The notes under the pieces are model-generated. The model saw only the letters and a program-made list of their open reading frames with translations. It was not told where the DNA came from and ran no database searches. A stretch of DNA of 64,000 nucleotides from DSUN01 sp035527715 (lineage in GTDB: Bacteria > Planctomycetota > PUPC01 > DSUN01): contig DATKZY010000096.1 in the NCBI GenBank assembly GCA_035527715.1, positions 68,981 to 132,980 of the forward strand. Direction: 5' to 3'. The position numbers and the translations under genes were made by a program. Positions 1-8,231 of this stretch are shown in pieces; position 1 is the stretch's first letter, and each line of letters begins with the position of its first letter.

Positions 1-260
1 GCGCCCTCGTCCCCAAGCCCCCGCGGCCCGCCATCCCGGCCAGGCCGCGCCCGCGCCCCGTCCCCAAGCCCCCTGTCACCCCGCCCGCGACGCCCCCCGC
101 GACCCCCGCGGTCACCCCGGCTCCCGCACCGGCCCCCGCGCCGGCCCCCGCTCCGAGGCCGAGGCCCAGGCCTGCCCCCGTCCCGGCCCCGAAGGTCAAG
201 CCGAAGGCCGCGCCGGAGCCCGAGGAGCCCGCCCCCAAGGCCAAAGCCCCAGCCGAGTGA
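1..260 (+). CDS. 3' end of a protein with a Pro/Ala-rich tail (5' end outside window)
   Basis: The frame ending at the TGA at 258-260 is open to the left edge of the window and encodes about 85 residues made almost only of Pro, Ala, Arg, Lys, Val and Thr, with PAPAP runs and a Lys/Glu-richer end (KAKAPAE). Such tails are low-complexity and disordered, common as C-terminal extensions or linkers of envelope or nucleic-acid-binding proteins in GC-rich bacteria. The folded part lies outside the window, so function cannot be assigned. An inverted repeat 18 nt after the stop may end its transcript. Confidence 0.6.
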   Translation, partial: ALVPKPPRPAIPARPRPRPVPKPPVTPPATPPATPAVTPAPAPAPAPAPAPRPRPRPAPVPAPKVKPKAAPEPEEPAPKAKAPAE

Positions 261-277
261 TGGCCTCTTGATGAAGA

Positions 278-338
278 CCGCCTAAAGGCCGAACTACCAA
301 CAGGTTGCGACCTGGTTCGTAGTTCGGCCTTTAGGCGG
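278..338. repeat. 20-bp perfect inverted repeat with nested inner stem
   Basis: Arms 278-297 and 319-338 are exact reverse complements (20/20). Inside the loop a second small stem forms (CAGGT 301-305 with ACCTG 310-314). It sits just after the stop at 260, so it could be a bidirectional terminator. It lacks a T-run, and its design (an arm containing a ggcc core with flanking tta/taa) resembles the other dispersed palindromes in this window. Confidence 0.75.
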
Positions 339-390
339 AAATGACCCGCAACGGCTCCATGCTGCCGAGAATCGCCATTCTAGCGATCTC

Positions 391-411
391 GCGCCCCCTC
401 CGAGGGGGCGC
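391..411. repeat. Short 9-bp inverted repeat
   Basis: Arms 391-399 and 403-411 pair perfectly around a 3-nt loop. The right arm overlaps the first of four copies of the 10-mer GGGCGCAAGA in this spacer (406-415 and 643-652 forward; 460-469 and 618-627 reverse). The rest of the 477-nt spacer 261-737 holds no convincing gene; the frames open across it are high-GC artefacts. Confidence 0.6.
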
Positions 412-609
412 AAGAAGGGGTACGCCCCCGAATTCCGCTGAGAATCGCCATTTCATCCATCTTGCGCCCCTGCGCGTGCCCACACATGCGCACGACGATA
501 TGACCCGGGCCACGCGGCCACACGCCTCTCGCGCCAGCCGTAAAGCATTGGAGATTGGACGGTTACGGAACTCACGGCTCCCCGCTATCCCGCGTCCGTG
601 CCCCCGGGC

Positions 610-660
610 GGCCCCCATCTTGCGCCCCACGAAGCGGCAGGGGGGCGCAAGATGGGGGCC
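610..660. repeat. 19-bp perfect inverted repeat
   Basis: Arms 610-628 and 642-660 are exact reverse complements (19/19) around a 13-nt loop. Each arm contains one copy of the 10-mer GGGCGCAAGA. It lies downstream of the SDR gene on the opposite strand and could serve as its terminator hairpin, but the repeated core suggests a dispersed repeat. Confidence 0.7.
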
Positions 661-708
661 GACGCAGCGGAGCCTCCCGCCGCGCACCCCCGCCGTCCCG
701 CCGCCGCC

Positions 709-737
709 TGCTGCTTCCTGCCGACTGCCGACTTGCC
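709..737 (-). repeat. Heptamer tandem repeat directly after the SDR stop codon
   Basis: Read on the minus strand, the bases directly after the SDR stop fall into 7-nt units (GGCAAGT, CGGCAGT, CGGCAGG, AAGCAGC). Two further arrays of the same style begin at the stop codons near 32786 and 56004. Confidence 0.55.
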
Positions 738-1541
738 CTACGCCCGCATCTCCTGCCCGCCGTCCACCAGGAGCGAGATGCCGGTGATGTAGGAGGCCAG
801 GTCGGAGGCGAGGAAGAGGATGGCGTTCGCGATGTCCTCGGGCAGGCACGAGCGGCCCAGCGGCACGAGCGAGTCGTAGTGGGCGCGCACCTGGTCGGGC
901 GCGATGCCGAGCTTCGCCGCCTGCTTGGCGATGAACTCGGCGTTCCAGATGCCGCTGCCCTCGAACACGTTGCCCGGGAGGATCGAGCAGCAGCGGATGC
1001 CCTGCTTGGCATATTCGCGCGCCCACGACTGCGCGAGGCCGATGACGCCGAACTTCGTGGCGCAGTAGTGCGACAGCTCGCTCGAGCCGCGCACGCCGCT
1101 CTTCGAGCTGATGTTGATGACGACCCCGCCCTTGCCCTGCTTCACCATCTGGGCGATGGCCGCCTTGCCGCACCACATCGTGCCCGTGAGGTTCACCGCG
1201 ATCATGCGGTCCCAGTCCCTCGGCGTCATGTTCACCAGCCTCACGGGATACGACAGCCCCGCGTTGTTCACCAGGATGTCCACGCTGCCGAAGCGGGCGA
1301 CGGCCTCGGCCACCATGCGGGTGGCGTCGGCCTCCTTCGAGATGTCCACCTGGACCGCGAGTGCGCCCGCGGGGGCGAAGTCCTTTTCGATCTCGGCGGC
1401 GGTCTGCTCCGCGAGGTCGAGCTTGATGTCGGCGATGGCCACGTTGGCGCCCGACGCGGCCAGTGCCCTGGCGATGCCGCGCCCGATGCCGCTGCCGCTG
1501 CCCGTCACGATAGCCGTCTTGCCGTCGAACCGAATCTCCAC
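738..1541 (-). CDS. Short-chain dehydrogenase/reductase (SDR), FabG-like
   Basis: This is a classical SDR, an NAD(P)-dependent oxidoreductase acting on an alcohol or keto group, usually of a sugar or acyl substrate. Visible motifs with the chosen start are the cofactor-binding TGSGSGIG (residues 13-20), NNAG (92-95), Asn117, the catalytic Ser near 145-146, Tyr159 and Lys163 (YCATK). At about 267 residues it has the usual family length. An upstream in-frame codon at 1622 is rejected because it lies inside the promoter. A GTG at 1539-1541, preceded by an AGGGACAGGA ribosome site and followed by EIRFDGKTAIVTG, is preferred. No signal peptide, so cytoplasmic. The substrate cannot be read from the sequence; the setting among carbohydrate genes suggests a sugar or uronate. 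Confidence 0.85.
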   Translation of the reverse strand: MEIRFDGKTAIVTGSGSGIGRGIARALAASGANVAIADIKLDLAEQTAAEIEKDFAPAGALAVQVDISKEADATRMVAEAVARFGSVDILVNNAGLSYPVRLVNMTPRDWDRMIAVNLTGTMWCGKAAIAQMVKQGKGGVVINISSKSGVRGSSELSHYCATKFGVIGLAQSWAREYAKQGIRCCSILPGNVFEGSGIWNAEFIAKQAAKLGIAPDQVRAHYDSLVPLGRSCLPEDIANAILFLASDLASYITGISLLVDGGQEMRA

Positions 1542-1593
1542 GTCCTGTCCCTTTCCGCGTCGCATGGCAGGGGGAATGAGCGCACTGGAGGGG

Positions 1594-1622
1594 ATCATAT
1601 CACCCTCCACCCGTCCGGTCAA
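1594..1622 (-). promoter_or_regulatory. Sigma70-type promoter of the SDR gene
   Basis: On the minus strand, -35 TTGACC (1617-1622), a 17-nt spacer and -10 TATGAT (1594-1599). Transcription would start near 1587, which excludes starts at or upstream of that point for the SDR gene. Confidence 0.6.
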
Positions 1623-1629
1623 CCCCCCT

Positions 1630-3645
1630 CTACGGTCGCAGGTGCAGGCCCTCGGGGTTGCCGGCGGCGCGGAAGGCGTCCTTCAGCCAGGCAGGGTCGC
1701 CCGACTCGGGCGGCACGCAGGTGAGCGTGAGGCGCCGGTCGGCCATCGCGGCCGCCCACTGAAACACGTCGCCGTGTTGAAGGACGAAGGGCACGAGGGG
1801 GGCGTTGCGCTTCTCGAAGCAACGGCCCCCGAGGTCAACGTCCAGGGCACCCACGCGGTCGTCCCACGCCGCGGCGAAGAGGGCGGCGAAGGACACATTC
1901 CCCCGGGCGCGCAGGGTGATCCTGTCGCCATCGGCCTCCTGCCGCGACACCACGTAGTCCAGGATGGCGCACAGGTCGGTCGCGGCCATGCCCGGCAACG
2001 GACGCCCCCAGAGCATGGCGTTCCGCTGCCAGGAGCCCTCGAACGACGCGGGATTCCCCTCGCCGATGGGGCTGCACGCCCTGAAGGTGAGGAGGCCGCC
2101 GGTGAGACCCGCCATCGCCCGCAGCGAAAGCTCGCCCGTGAAACGAACATCGGGGAGGACGACGAGCGTGCCGCTCCGCGCCAGAATCTTCAATTCATCC
2201 CCCACCTTGGCGAGCAGCGCGTCCTTGCCGCCGTCGTCGCACACGATGACGACGGGCAGCTTGCCGACGCACGCCGCAGGGTGGACGATCAGGGTGGGCA
2301 CGAGGATGCCGCCCTCACTGGGGATGAGGACGCGCTCGGTGGCAAGGCCATCGGCCTCCTCGGTGCGGATGACCCTGGCCTCGGCGCGCCGGGGCAATGG
2401 CTTGCCGAGCAGGTCCTCCAGCGCCCCGCGCATTTTCCTGCGATAGGCCAGCCAGTCGTCGCGGCTGGCGAGCTTCGGCGGGCCGCCCGCCTTCTGGGCG
2501 TACAGGCGGCCGATGTGGCCGAAGCCCTTGTCGCCCGTCATGTCGGCCTTGAGCTTCTGGATGGTCTCGACGGGGAATGTCTTGACCTCGGGCTCGGGCA
2601 CGGGCCCGCCGTGGTCCTTGTTGCGGAGCCATTTCTCCATCCACCAGACCATCCGCTCGCGCTTGGCCTTGTCGTAGCTGTGCTCGGTGGGCCAGTACTT
2701 GCAGTCGAGGCGGCCGGCCAGGCCGTTGGCCTCGTAGAGCCTGCGAATCGTCGGGTAGTTGTTGGCCTCGAACGAGCGGGTCCAGTCGTTCATCGTGAGA
2801 TACTGGACGGCGCAGGGGAGGCCGAGGGCGCTCAGCTCGGGCTCGTCGGTGTGCCGCATGATGTTCGGGAAGTGGTTGCAGGCGCAGTGGTGGGCGCCGA
2901 CGAACACGATTTCGCGGCAGTCGCAGGTCATGCCCACGATAGTCGCCGCCTTCACCCGCTCGTCGGCCGCGACGAGCATCTGGGTCTGGAGCCCTCCGCC
3001 CGAGCAGGCCGTGGCGCCGATGCGCGCCTTGTCCACTTCAGGCAGGCTTGCCAGGTAGTCGAGCGCCCGCATGTTGTTCCAGATCATCAGCGTCTGGTGC
3101 GAGATGCCGAGGGTGGGGTCCTCGTAGTGGTTCTGGGTCGAGGAGAAGACCACGTAGCCCATCTTCGCCAGGACGAGGCAGCGCTTCTGCACCTCGGGAT
3201 GCGCGTTGCCGTTCGGCCAGTGCCCGTGCGGGCAGAGGATGGCGGGCGCGGGCCGCTCGGCGAACTGCTTGGGCATGAAGAGCAGGCCCGTGGTGTAGAC
3301 CTCGGGCCAGAGCCGACAGGCCACGCGGCGGACGGTGCACCACTCGTGGTCGAGCGGCTCGGAGAGGCGGGCGTCGAGCGGCACGCGCTCGGGCAGCGGC
3401 CACAGCCCGGCGCACTCCAGGAGCTTCTGGCGGAGGGCCTTCTGGTGCGCCTGGAACTCCTCGCCCTTTCGCACCTCGAGCGGCTTGGGGCGGCACATCT
3501 CCTCGAAGTAGCCCACGAGCATCGCCGCCACCTCGCGGCGCTCGGCGAGGACATTCGTCTTCCGCTCCCAGGCCCACGGCTCCGCCGCAATCGCCCGGCT
3601 CAGGAGAACCGCTGCGCCAGCAACCAGAGCAAAGGACCTTTGCAT
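1630..3645 (-). CDS. Secreted tandem alpha/beta-hydrolase (acetylxylan-esterase-like)
   Basis: A 671-residue protein with an N-terminal signal peptide (about residues 1-21, cleaved near AIAAEP). The first alpha/beta-hydrolase domain has an oxyanion-type PHGHWPNG segment and a nucleophile elbow ACSGGG (Ser near residue 215), as in acetylxylan-esterase and dienelactone-hydrolase-like secreted esterases. The second half, from about residue 430, repeats the fold pattern (PVVIVCDDGGKDALL, then a helical cap), but its expected elbow reads ARGNVS, so it looks catalytically dead. Role inferred: removal of acetyl or other ester groups from polysaccharide in the periplasm or outside. The ATG at 3645 follows a GAGGG ribosome site. 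It is divergent from the oligogalacturonate-lyase-like gene, which fits pectin or related substrates. Exact specificity unknown. Confidence 0.75.
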   Translation of the reverse strand: MQRSFALVAGAAVLLSRAIAAEPWAWERKTNVLAERREVAAMLVGYFEEMCRPKPLEVRKGEEFQAHQKALRQKLLECAGLWPLPERVPLDARLSEPLDHEWCTVRRVACRLWPEVYTTGLLFMPKQFAERPAPAILCPHGHWPNGNAHPEVQKRCLVLAKMGYVVFSSTQNHYEDPTLGISHQTLMIWNNMRALDYLASLPEVDKARIGATACSGGGLQTQMLVAADERVKAATIVGMTCDCREIVFVGAHHCACNHFPNIMRHTDEPELSALGLPCAVQYLTMNDWTRSFEANNYPTIRRLYEANGLAGRLDCKYWPTEHSYDKAKRERMVWWMEKWLRNKDHGGPVPEPEVKTFPVETIQKLKADMTGDKGFGHIGRLYAQKAGGPPKLASRDDWLAYRRKMRGALEDLLGKPLPRRAEARVIRTEEADGLATERVLIPSEGGILVPTLIVHPAACVGKLPVVIVCDDGGKDALLAKVGDELKILARSGTLVVLPDVRFTGELSLRAMAGLTGGLLTFRACSPIGEGNPASFEGSWQRNAMLWGRPLPGMAATDLCAILDYVVSRQEADGDRITLRARGNVSFAALFAAAWDDRVGALDVDLGGRCFEKRNAPLVPFVLQHGDVFQWAAAMADRRLTLTCVPPESGDPAWLKDAFRAAGNPEGLHLRP

Positions 3646-3686
3646 TGACAGACCCTCGCAAGCGGCGCTTCCTCCTGACGCCTCCC

Positions 3687-3715
3687 TTCATAGGATGTTG
3701 GTGGCCCCCTGTCAA
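3687..3715 (-). promoter_or_regulatory. Promoter of the tandem esterase gene
   Basis: Minus-strand -35 TTGACA (3710-3715, consensus), 17-nt spacer, -10 TATGAA (3687-3692, 4 of 6). It faces the plus-strand promoter at 3727, forming a GTCAAGC...GCTTGA dyad. Confidence 0.5.
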
Positions 3716-3726
3716 GCGCGCTGGGC

Positions 3727-3755
3727 TTGATCGGGGGCAGCAGGAAGGCTAGGAT
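3727..3755 (+). promoter_or_regulatory. Promoter of the propeller lyase-like gene
   Basis: Plus-strand -35 TTGATC (3727-3732), 17-nt spacer, -10 TAGGAT (3750-3755). The two divergent -35 boxes are 11 nt apart. Confidence 0.45.
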
Positions 3756-3785
3756 GAGGACGCCACAAGGAAAAGGGGGTTGGCT

Positions 3786-5018
3786 ATGGACCCACGGCCT
3801 GATCTGCTCGACGCGCGGTCGCCCAAGAGGATCGAGGTGTTCCAGATCACGGGCGAGGACTGCCCGTCGAGCCACGTGTACATGGAGGCGCAGGTTTTCA
3901 CGCCCGATTCGCGGCGCTTCATCCTCCATCGCTCGGCTCACGCCCACGGCAGCAGCCAGCACGACCCCGACCACCGCTACCTCATCTGCGACACGGCCAG
4001 CGGCGAGCTGACGGCCATCACCGAGGAAACCGGCACCACCGCGCCCTCCGTCTCCCCCGACGGCAAGACCCTCTACTACTTCGTCAACGAAACCCAGGTC
4101 AACGGCGGCAAGCTGACGCTGAAGCGGGTGGGAATGGACGGCTCGGACCGGCGGACGATTCTCGTTCTGGATTCGCCGCTGCCCGACACCAAGTTCCGCC
4201 CCAGCGGCATCTACCCGCTCTCGACCATCTCGTCGGACGGCAAGCGCCTCGCCCTCTCGGCCTTCCTGGGCGACGGGCAGACGAAGGACGCGCCCTTCGG
4301 CCTCATGGTCTTCGACCTCGAGAAGGCAACCGTCCGCCTCATCCTCCACGGCCAGACCTGGTGCAACGTCCATCCCCAATACTGCCGCTCGCTCGACCCG
4401 GCCGCGTCGCACGACATCCTGGTCCAGGAGAACCACGGCAACCAGTGCAACGAGCGGGGCGGCATCGTCAAGCTCGTCGGGTCCGAGGGCTGCGACATCC
4501 ACGCCTTGCGCGACGACGGCTCGGCCTTCCGCAACATGCCCTGGGGCCGCGACGGCAACGAGCATCCCCAGGGCCACCAGTGCTGGCGCGGCCGCTCGAC
4601 CCGGGCCATCACCAGCACCGGCACCCGCAAGCCGCCGGAGAACCAGCTCATCGAGAGCCCGCCCGCGCCCTTCGCGGGACACGTGGGCATCCGCACCCCC
4701 GGCGGCGTGCGGAACGACCTGACCCGCACGTTCCCCAAGCCGCGCTTCTGCCATTTCGGCACCGACGTCGCGGGCCGCCGCATCGTCTCCGACGCCTGGC
4801 ACGAGAAGGGCTGGTGCCTCTACCTGGCCGACCTGCCGGCGAAGGAGGGTGAGCCGCTGGAGAAGTGGTGGTATCTCCTCGACCCGCGCGCGACGCGCAC
4901 AAAGGGCGCACACCCCCACCCCTTCCTGTCGCCCGACGGCTCGATGGCCTTCTTCAATTCCGACGAGGGCGGCCTGCTCCAGGCCTACATGATTCGCGGA
5001 CTGGACACGCTTCGGTGA
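3786..5018 (+). CDS. Oligogalacturonate-lyase-like beta-propeller protein
   Basis: A 410-residue protein without a signal peptide, built from TolB/WD40-like blades (repeated SPDGKTLYYF, SSDGKRLAL and SPDGSMAFF segments). His-rich segments AHAHGSSQHDPDHR, NHGNQC, EHPQGHQCWRG and CHFGTD resemble the metal-binding and catalytic patches of seven-bladed family PL22 oligogalacturonide lyases, which cleave unsaturated or saturated digalacturonate in the cytoplasm. The ATG at 3786 is chosen over a TTG two codons upstream because AAGGGGG lies 7 nt before it. The neighbouring lactonase-type amidohydrolase and esterase fit uronic-acid polysaccharide use. The family call rests on remembered motif patterns; a generic propeller remains possible. 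Confidence 0.6.
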   Translation: MDPRPDLLDARSPKRIEVFQITGEDCPSSHVYMEAQVFTPDSRRFILHRSAHAHGSSQHDPDHRYLICDTASGELTAITEETGTTAPSVSPDGKTLYYFVNETQVNGGKLTLKRVGMDGSDRRTILVLDSPLPDTKFRPSGIYPLSTISSDGKRLALSAFLGDGQTKDAPFGLMVFDLEKATVRLILHGQTWCNVHPQYCRSLDPAASHDILVQENHGNQCNERGGIVKLVGSEGCDIHALRDDGSAFRNMPWGRDGNEHPQGHQCWRGRSTRAITSTGTRKPPENQLIESPPAPFAGHVGIRTPGGVRNDLTRTFPKPRFCHFGTDVAGRRIVSDAWHEKGWCLYLADLPAKEGEPLEKWWYLLDPRATRTKGAHPHPFLSPDGSMAFFNSDEGGLLQAYMIRGLDTLR

Positions 5019-5026
5019 GGAGAATC

Positions 5027-5041
5027 GCCCCCTTCGGGGGC
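5027..5041. repeat. Short GC hairpin between two genes
   Basis: GCCCCC (5027-5032) pairs with GGGGGC (5036-5041) around a TTC loop, between the propeller stop (5018) and the ribosome site (5045-5050) of the amidohydrolase. It could lower read-through or tune translation in a two-gene operon. Confidence 0.5.
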
Positions 5042-5056
5042 TGCGAGGAGGCTGTG

Positions 5057-6022
5057 ATGAACATCACACGTCGGTGGTTCCTCTCGCGTTCCGGGGCCGT
5101 GGCCGCCTCACTTGGGGCGTTCGCGGGCAAGGCCGCGCTCTCAGGAGAGAAGGTTATGCTCCCCGCCGTAGACACGCACCAACACCTCTGGGACCTCGCG
5201 AAGCTCCGCCTGCCGTGGCTCAAGCCGGGCAGCGATCTGAGCCGCAGCTTCGTGATGAAGGACTACGTCGAGGCGATCGACGGCCTCAACGTGGTGAAAG
5301 CCGTCTACATGGAAGTGGACGTCGCGCCCGAGGACAAGCTGGCCGAGGCCGAGTACGTGGTGGGCCTGTGCAGGCAGAAGGACAATCCGACCTGTGCCGC
5401 AGTGATCGGCGGCCGCGTGGCCGAGCCGGGCTTCAAGGACTACATCACACGCTTCAAGGGCAGCCCCTACGTCAAGGGCGTGCGGCAGATCATCGGCAAG
5501 CCCGGCCAGTGCCTCGAAGATGCCTTCGTGAAGGGCATTCGCCTGCTGGGTGGGCTGGGGATGAGCTTCGACGTCTGCACGAGGCCGGCCCTCCTCGCCG
5601 ACGCCGCGAAGCTCGTCGAGGTGTGCCCCGACACCCGCTTCGTCGTGGACCACTGCGGGAACGTGCCGCCCAAGAGCCTGCTGCCCGGCGGCGATGAGGC
5701 CGTCGCCGAGGCCTGGCGCCGCGATATGGGTCGGCTCGCGAAGGCGGGCGGCCGCGTCGTGTGCAAGCTCTCGGGCATCGTGGCGAGCCTGCGGAGAGGC
5801 GAGTGGTCAGCCGACGACCTGGCCCCCGCCATCAATGCCTGCATCGAGACCTTCGGCCCCGAGCGCTGCGTGTGGGCCAGCGACTGGCCCGTGTGCACCC
5901 GCGGCGCGGCCCTGCGCGAATGGCTCACGGCGTTCCGCCAAGTCATCGCCCCCCGCCCCGAGGCCGACCAGCGCAAGCTCCTCCACGACAACGCCGTCCG
6001 CTTCTACGGGCTGAGGGATTAG
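5057..6022 (+). CDS. Tat-secreted amidohydrolase (sugar-lactonase type)
   Basis: A 321-residue protein of the amidohydrolase 2 family (TIM-barrel metallohydrolases such as L-fuconolactonase and L-rhamnonolactonase). It has a twin-arginine leader (TRRWFLSRSG, residues 4-13), metal ligands HQHLW (His41, His43), DHCGN near residue 197 and WASDWPV near 276. The start ATG at 5057 follows GAGGAG. A second in-frame ATG at 5156 has AGGAG 8 nt upstream and would begin exactly at the catalytic domain (MLPAVDTHQH), giving a possible cytosolic form. It follows the lyase-like propeller by 38 nt and probably shares its transcript; opening of a sugar lactone is the inferred role. Its stop (6020-6022) overlaps the feoB stop on the other strand. 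Confidence 0.8.
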   Translation: MNITRRWFLSRSGAVAASLGAFAGKAALSGEKVMLPAVDTHQHLWDLAKLRLPWLKPGSDLSRSFVMKDYVEAIDGLNVVKAVYMEVDVAPEDKLAEAEYVVGLCRQKDNPTCAAVIGGRVAEPGFKDYITRFKGSPYVKGVRQIIGKPGQCLEDAFVKGIRLLGGLGMSFDVCTRPALLADAAKLVEVCPDTRFVVDHCGNVPPKSLLPGGDEAVAEAWRRDMGRLAKAGGRVVCKLSGIVASLRRGEWSADDLAPAINACIETFGPERCVWASDWPVCTRGAALREWLTAFRQVIAPRPEADQRKLLHDNAVRFYGLRD

Positions 6023-8202
6023 ACGCCGATGCCCAGCAGGTGCCCGAGCTGGTAGGCGATGAGCGTGAGGAGGTAGGCGAGTGCGGTGAGGCCGCCGAGC
6101 TGGAAGAGCGCCCAGCGCCAGGAGCCGCTCTCGCGGCGCGTGGCGGCGATGGTCGCCACGCAGGGCATGCTCACGAGGCAGAAGAGCATGATGCAGAAGC
6201 CGGTGAGCGGCGAGTAGTCCTGGCGGAGGTGCTGGCGGAGGGCTTCGCGGTTGGCCTCGCCGGAGCCGACGGCGTAGACGATGCCCATTTGTGCGACGAA
6301 TGCCTCCTTGGCGGCGAAGGCGCCGATGAGGGCCGTGCCGATCCGCCAGTCGAAGCCCAGCGGCCGCAGCGCGGGCTCGATGGCTTTGCCGATTCGCCCC
6401 GCCGCCGAGTGGGCCAACCGCTCCGCCGCCTGGCTGTGCTCGGCGGCGGCCAGCTCGGCCTCCCGCTTCGCCGGGTCGGCCAGGCGCTCGGCGTTCGCGC
6501 GGCGGGCCGCGTAGTCCTGGCTGAACTGCGTCTTCTTCGGATAGGTGGTGAGCGCCCACAGGATGATGGAGAGGGCGAGGATGACGGTGCCGGCCTTCCT
6601 GACGTAGAGCCAGCCGCGCTCCCACATGTGGATGGCGAGGCCGCGCAGCGTGGGCATGCGGTAGGGCGGCAGCTCCATCACGAGCGGGGTCGTCTCGCCC
6701 CGCAGCACGGTCATCCGCAGCACCTTGGCGGCCAGGACGGCCAGGACCACGCCAATGAGGTACATGAGGAAGTACATGACGGGCTGGAGTCGCAGGGCGA
6801 TGGGGCCGGCGTGCACGAGCACGCGGTCGGCGAAGAAGGCGCCGACGATGACGGTGTAGATGACGAAGCGGGCGGAGCAGCTCATCAGGGGCACGACGAG
6901 CATGGTCGTCAGCCGGTCGCGGCGGCTATCGAGCGTCCGCGTCGCCAGCACGGCCGGCACAGAGCACCCGAAGCCGATGAGCATGGGAATGAAGCTCTTG
7001 CCGTGCAGGCCGATCTTGTGCATCAGGTGGTCCATGAGGAACGCCGCGCGAGCCATGTAGCCGGTGTCCTCGAGGAACGCGATGGCCAGGAAGAGGAGCA
7101 GGATGTAGGGCAGAAAGGTGAGCACGCCGCCGACGCCGGCGATGACGCCGTCGCACAGGAGGTCGCGGAGCGCGCTCTCGGCCCCCGCGGGCCACAGCCC
7201 GGCCACGGTGCCCGAGAGCCAGCCGAAGAAGCTCTCGATCCAGTCGGTCGGCGCGTGGCCCACCGAGAAGGTGAACTGGAAGGTGAGGTAGGTGAGGAGC
7301 AGGAAAAGGGGCAGGCCGATGGCGCGGTGGAGGATCACCGCGTCAATGCGGTCGGACATCGAGTGGCGTGCCTCGACGGTGCGGGTGACGGCCTCCTGGC
7401 AGGCGCCGGAGATGAAGCCGTAGCGGCGGTCGGCGAGGACGGTTTCGGGGTCTTCGCCGAAGATGTGGCGGAGGTGCTGGCGGGACGCGGCGGCGGCTTC
7501 GAGCAGTTCGGCCCCGCCGGCCCCCCCTTGCTCGATGCGCTCGCGGATGATGCGGTCGTCCTCGAGGAGCTTGATAGCGAGCCAGCGCGGGGGATAGTGG
7601 CCGGCCAGACCGGGGCGGGCGCGGATGAGGGGCTCGAGCTTGTCCAGCTCCTCGTCCATCTCGCGGCCGAAGTGGATCTCGGCGGGGCGCAGCACGTCGC
7701 GCCCCTCGGCGATGTCGAGGATGGCGTCGAGAAGCTCGGCCGTGCCCTTGTTCCTGTGGCCGATGGTGGGGACGACGCGAGCGCCAAGCAGCTCGCCGAG
7801 GCGCTGGTGGTGGATGGCGAAGCCGCGGCGCTCCGCCACGTCGCTCATGTTCAGGGCCAGGACCAGCGGCACGCGGAGCGCGATGAACTGCGTCGCCAGG
7901 TAGAGGTTCCGCTCGAGGTTCGAGGCGTCCACCACATCCACCACGACGTCGGGCTGCTCCTCGATGACGAAGTCGCGGGCGACCACCTCCTCGATGCTGT
8001 AGGGGGTGAGGCTGTAGGTGCCGGGCAGGTCCACCACCTGGATGCGCACGCCGCGGTGGATGCACGTGCCCTCCTTCTTCTCGACGGTGACGCCGGGGTA
8101 GTTGCCCACGTGCTGGTGGGCGCCGGTGAGGTTGTTGAAGAGCGTCGTCTTGCCCGAGTTGGGGTTGCCGGCGAGAGCGATGGTGAGGGTCTTGTGCGCC
8201 AT
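6019..8202 (-). CDS. feoB: Ferrous iron transport protein B
   Basis: FeoB, the inner-membrane Fe(II) permease. The N-terminal G domain shows GNPNSGKTT (G1), DLPGTYSL (G3) and NMSD (G4); it is followed by a helical guanine-dissociation-inhibitor-like region and a C-terminal membrane part with two gate segments (FLPYILLLFLAIAFLEDTG, and a later GFCIMLFCLVSMPC containing cysteines). At 727 residues it is a normal family length. The ATG at 8202 is preceded by a GGACAGG site. It is last in an operon with the DtxR-type regulator and feoA (29 nt after feoA). No feoC follows. Its TAA overlaps the stop of the convergent amidohydrolase gene, so the two transcripts share their 3' ends. Confidence 0.97.
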   Translation of the reverse strand: MAHKTLTIALAGNPNSGKTTLFNNLTGAHQHVGNYPGVTVEKKEGTCIHRGVRIQVVDLPGTYSLTPYSIEEVVARDFVIEEQPDVVVDVVDASNLERNLYLATQFIALRVPLVLALNMSDVAERRGFAIHHQRLGELLGARVVPTIGHRNKGTAELLDAILDIAEGRDVLRPAEIHFGREMDEELDKLEPLIRARPGLAGHYPPRWLAIKLLEDDRIIRERIEQGGAGGAELLEAAAASRQHLRHIFGEDPETVLADRRYGFISGACQEAVTRTVEARHSMSDRIDAVILHRAIGLPLFLLLTYLTFQFTFSVGHAPTDWIESFFGWLSGTVAGLWPAGAESALRDLLCDGVIAGVGGVLTFLPYILLLFLAIAFLEDTGYMARAAFLMDHLMHKIGLHGKSFIPMLIGFGCSVPAVLATRTLDSRRDRLTTMLVVPLMSCSARFVIYTVIVGAFFADRVLVHAGPIALRLQPVMYFLMYLIGVVLAVLAAKVLRMTVLRGETTPLVMELPPYRMPTLRGLAIHMWERGWLYVRKAGTVILALSIILWALTTYPKKTQFSQDYAARRANAERLADPAKREAELAAAEHSQAAERLAHSAAGRIGKAIEPALRPLGFDWRIGTALIGAFAAKEAFVAQMGIVYAVGSGEANREALRQHLRQDYSPLTGFCIMLFCLVSMPCVATIAATRRESGSWRWALFQLGGLTALAYLLTLIAYQLGHLLGIGV

Positions 8203-8231
8203 GGGAGCCTGTCCAAGAATTCACGGGGGCC

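Noticed and set aside
331..1176. Protein gene on the minus strand through the 261-737 spacer
   Set aside because: Arg/His/Gly-rich frame without motifs, crossing three palindromes and overlapping the SDR gene.
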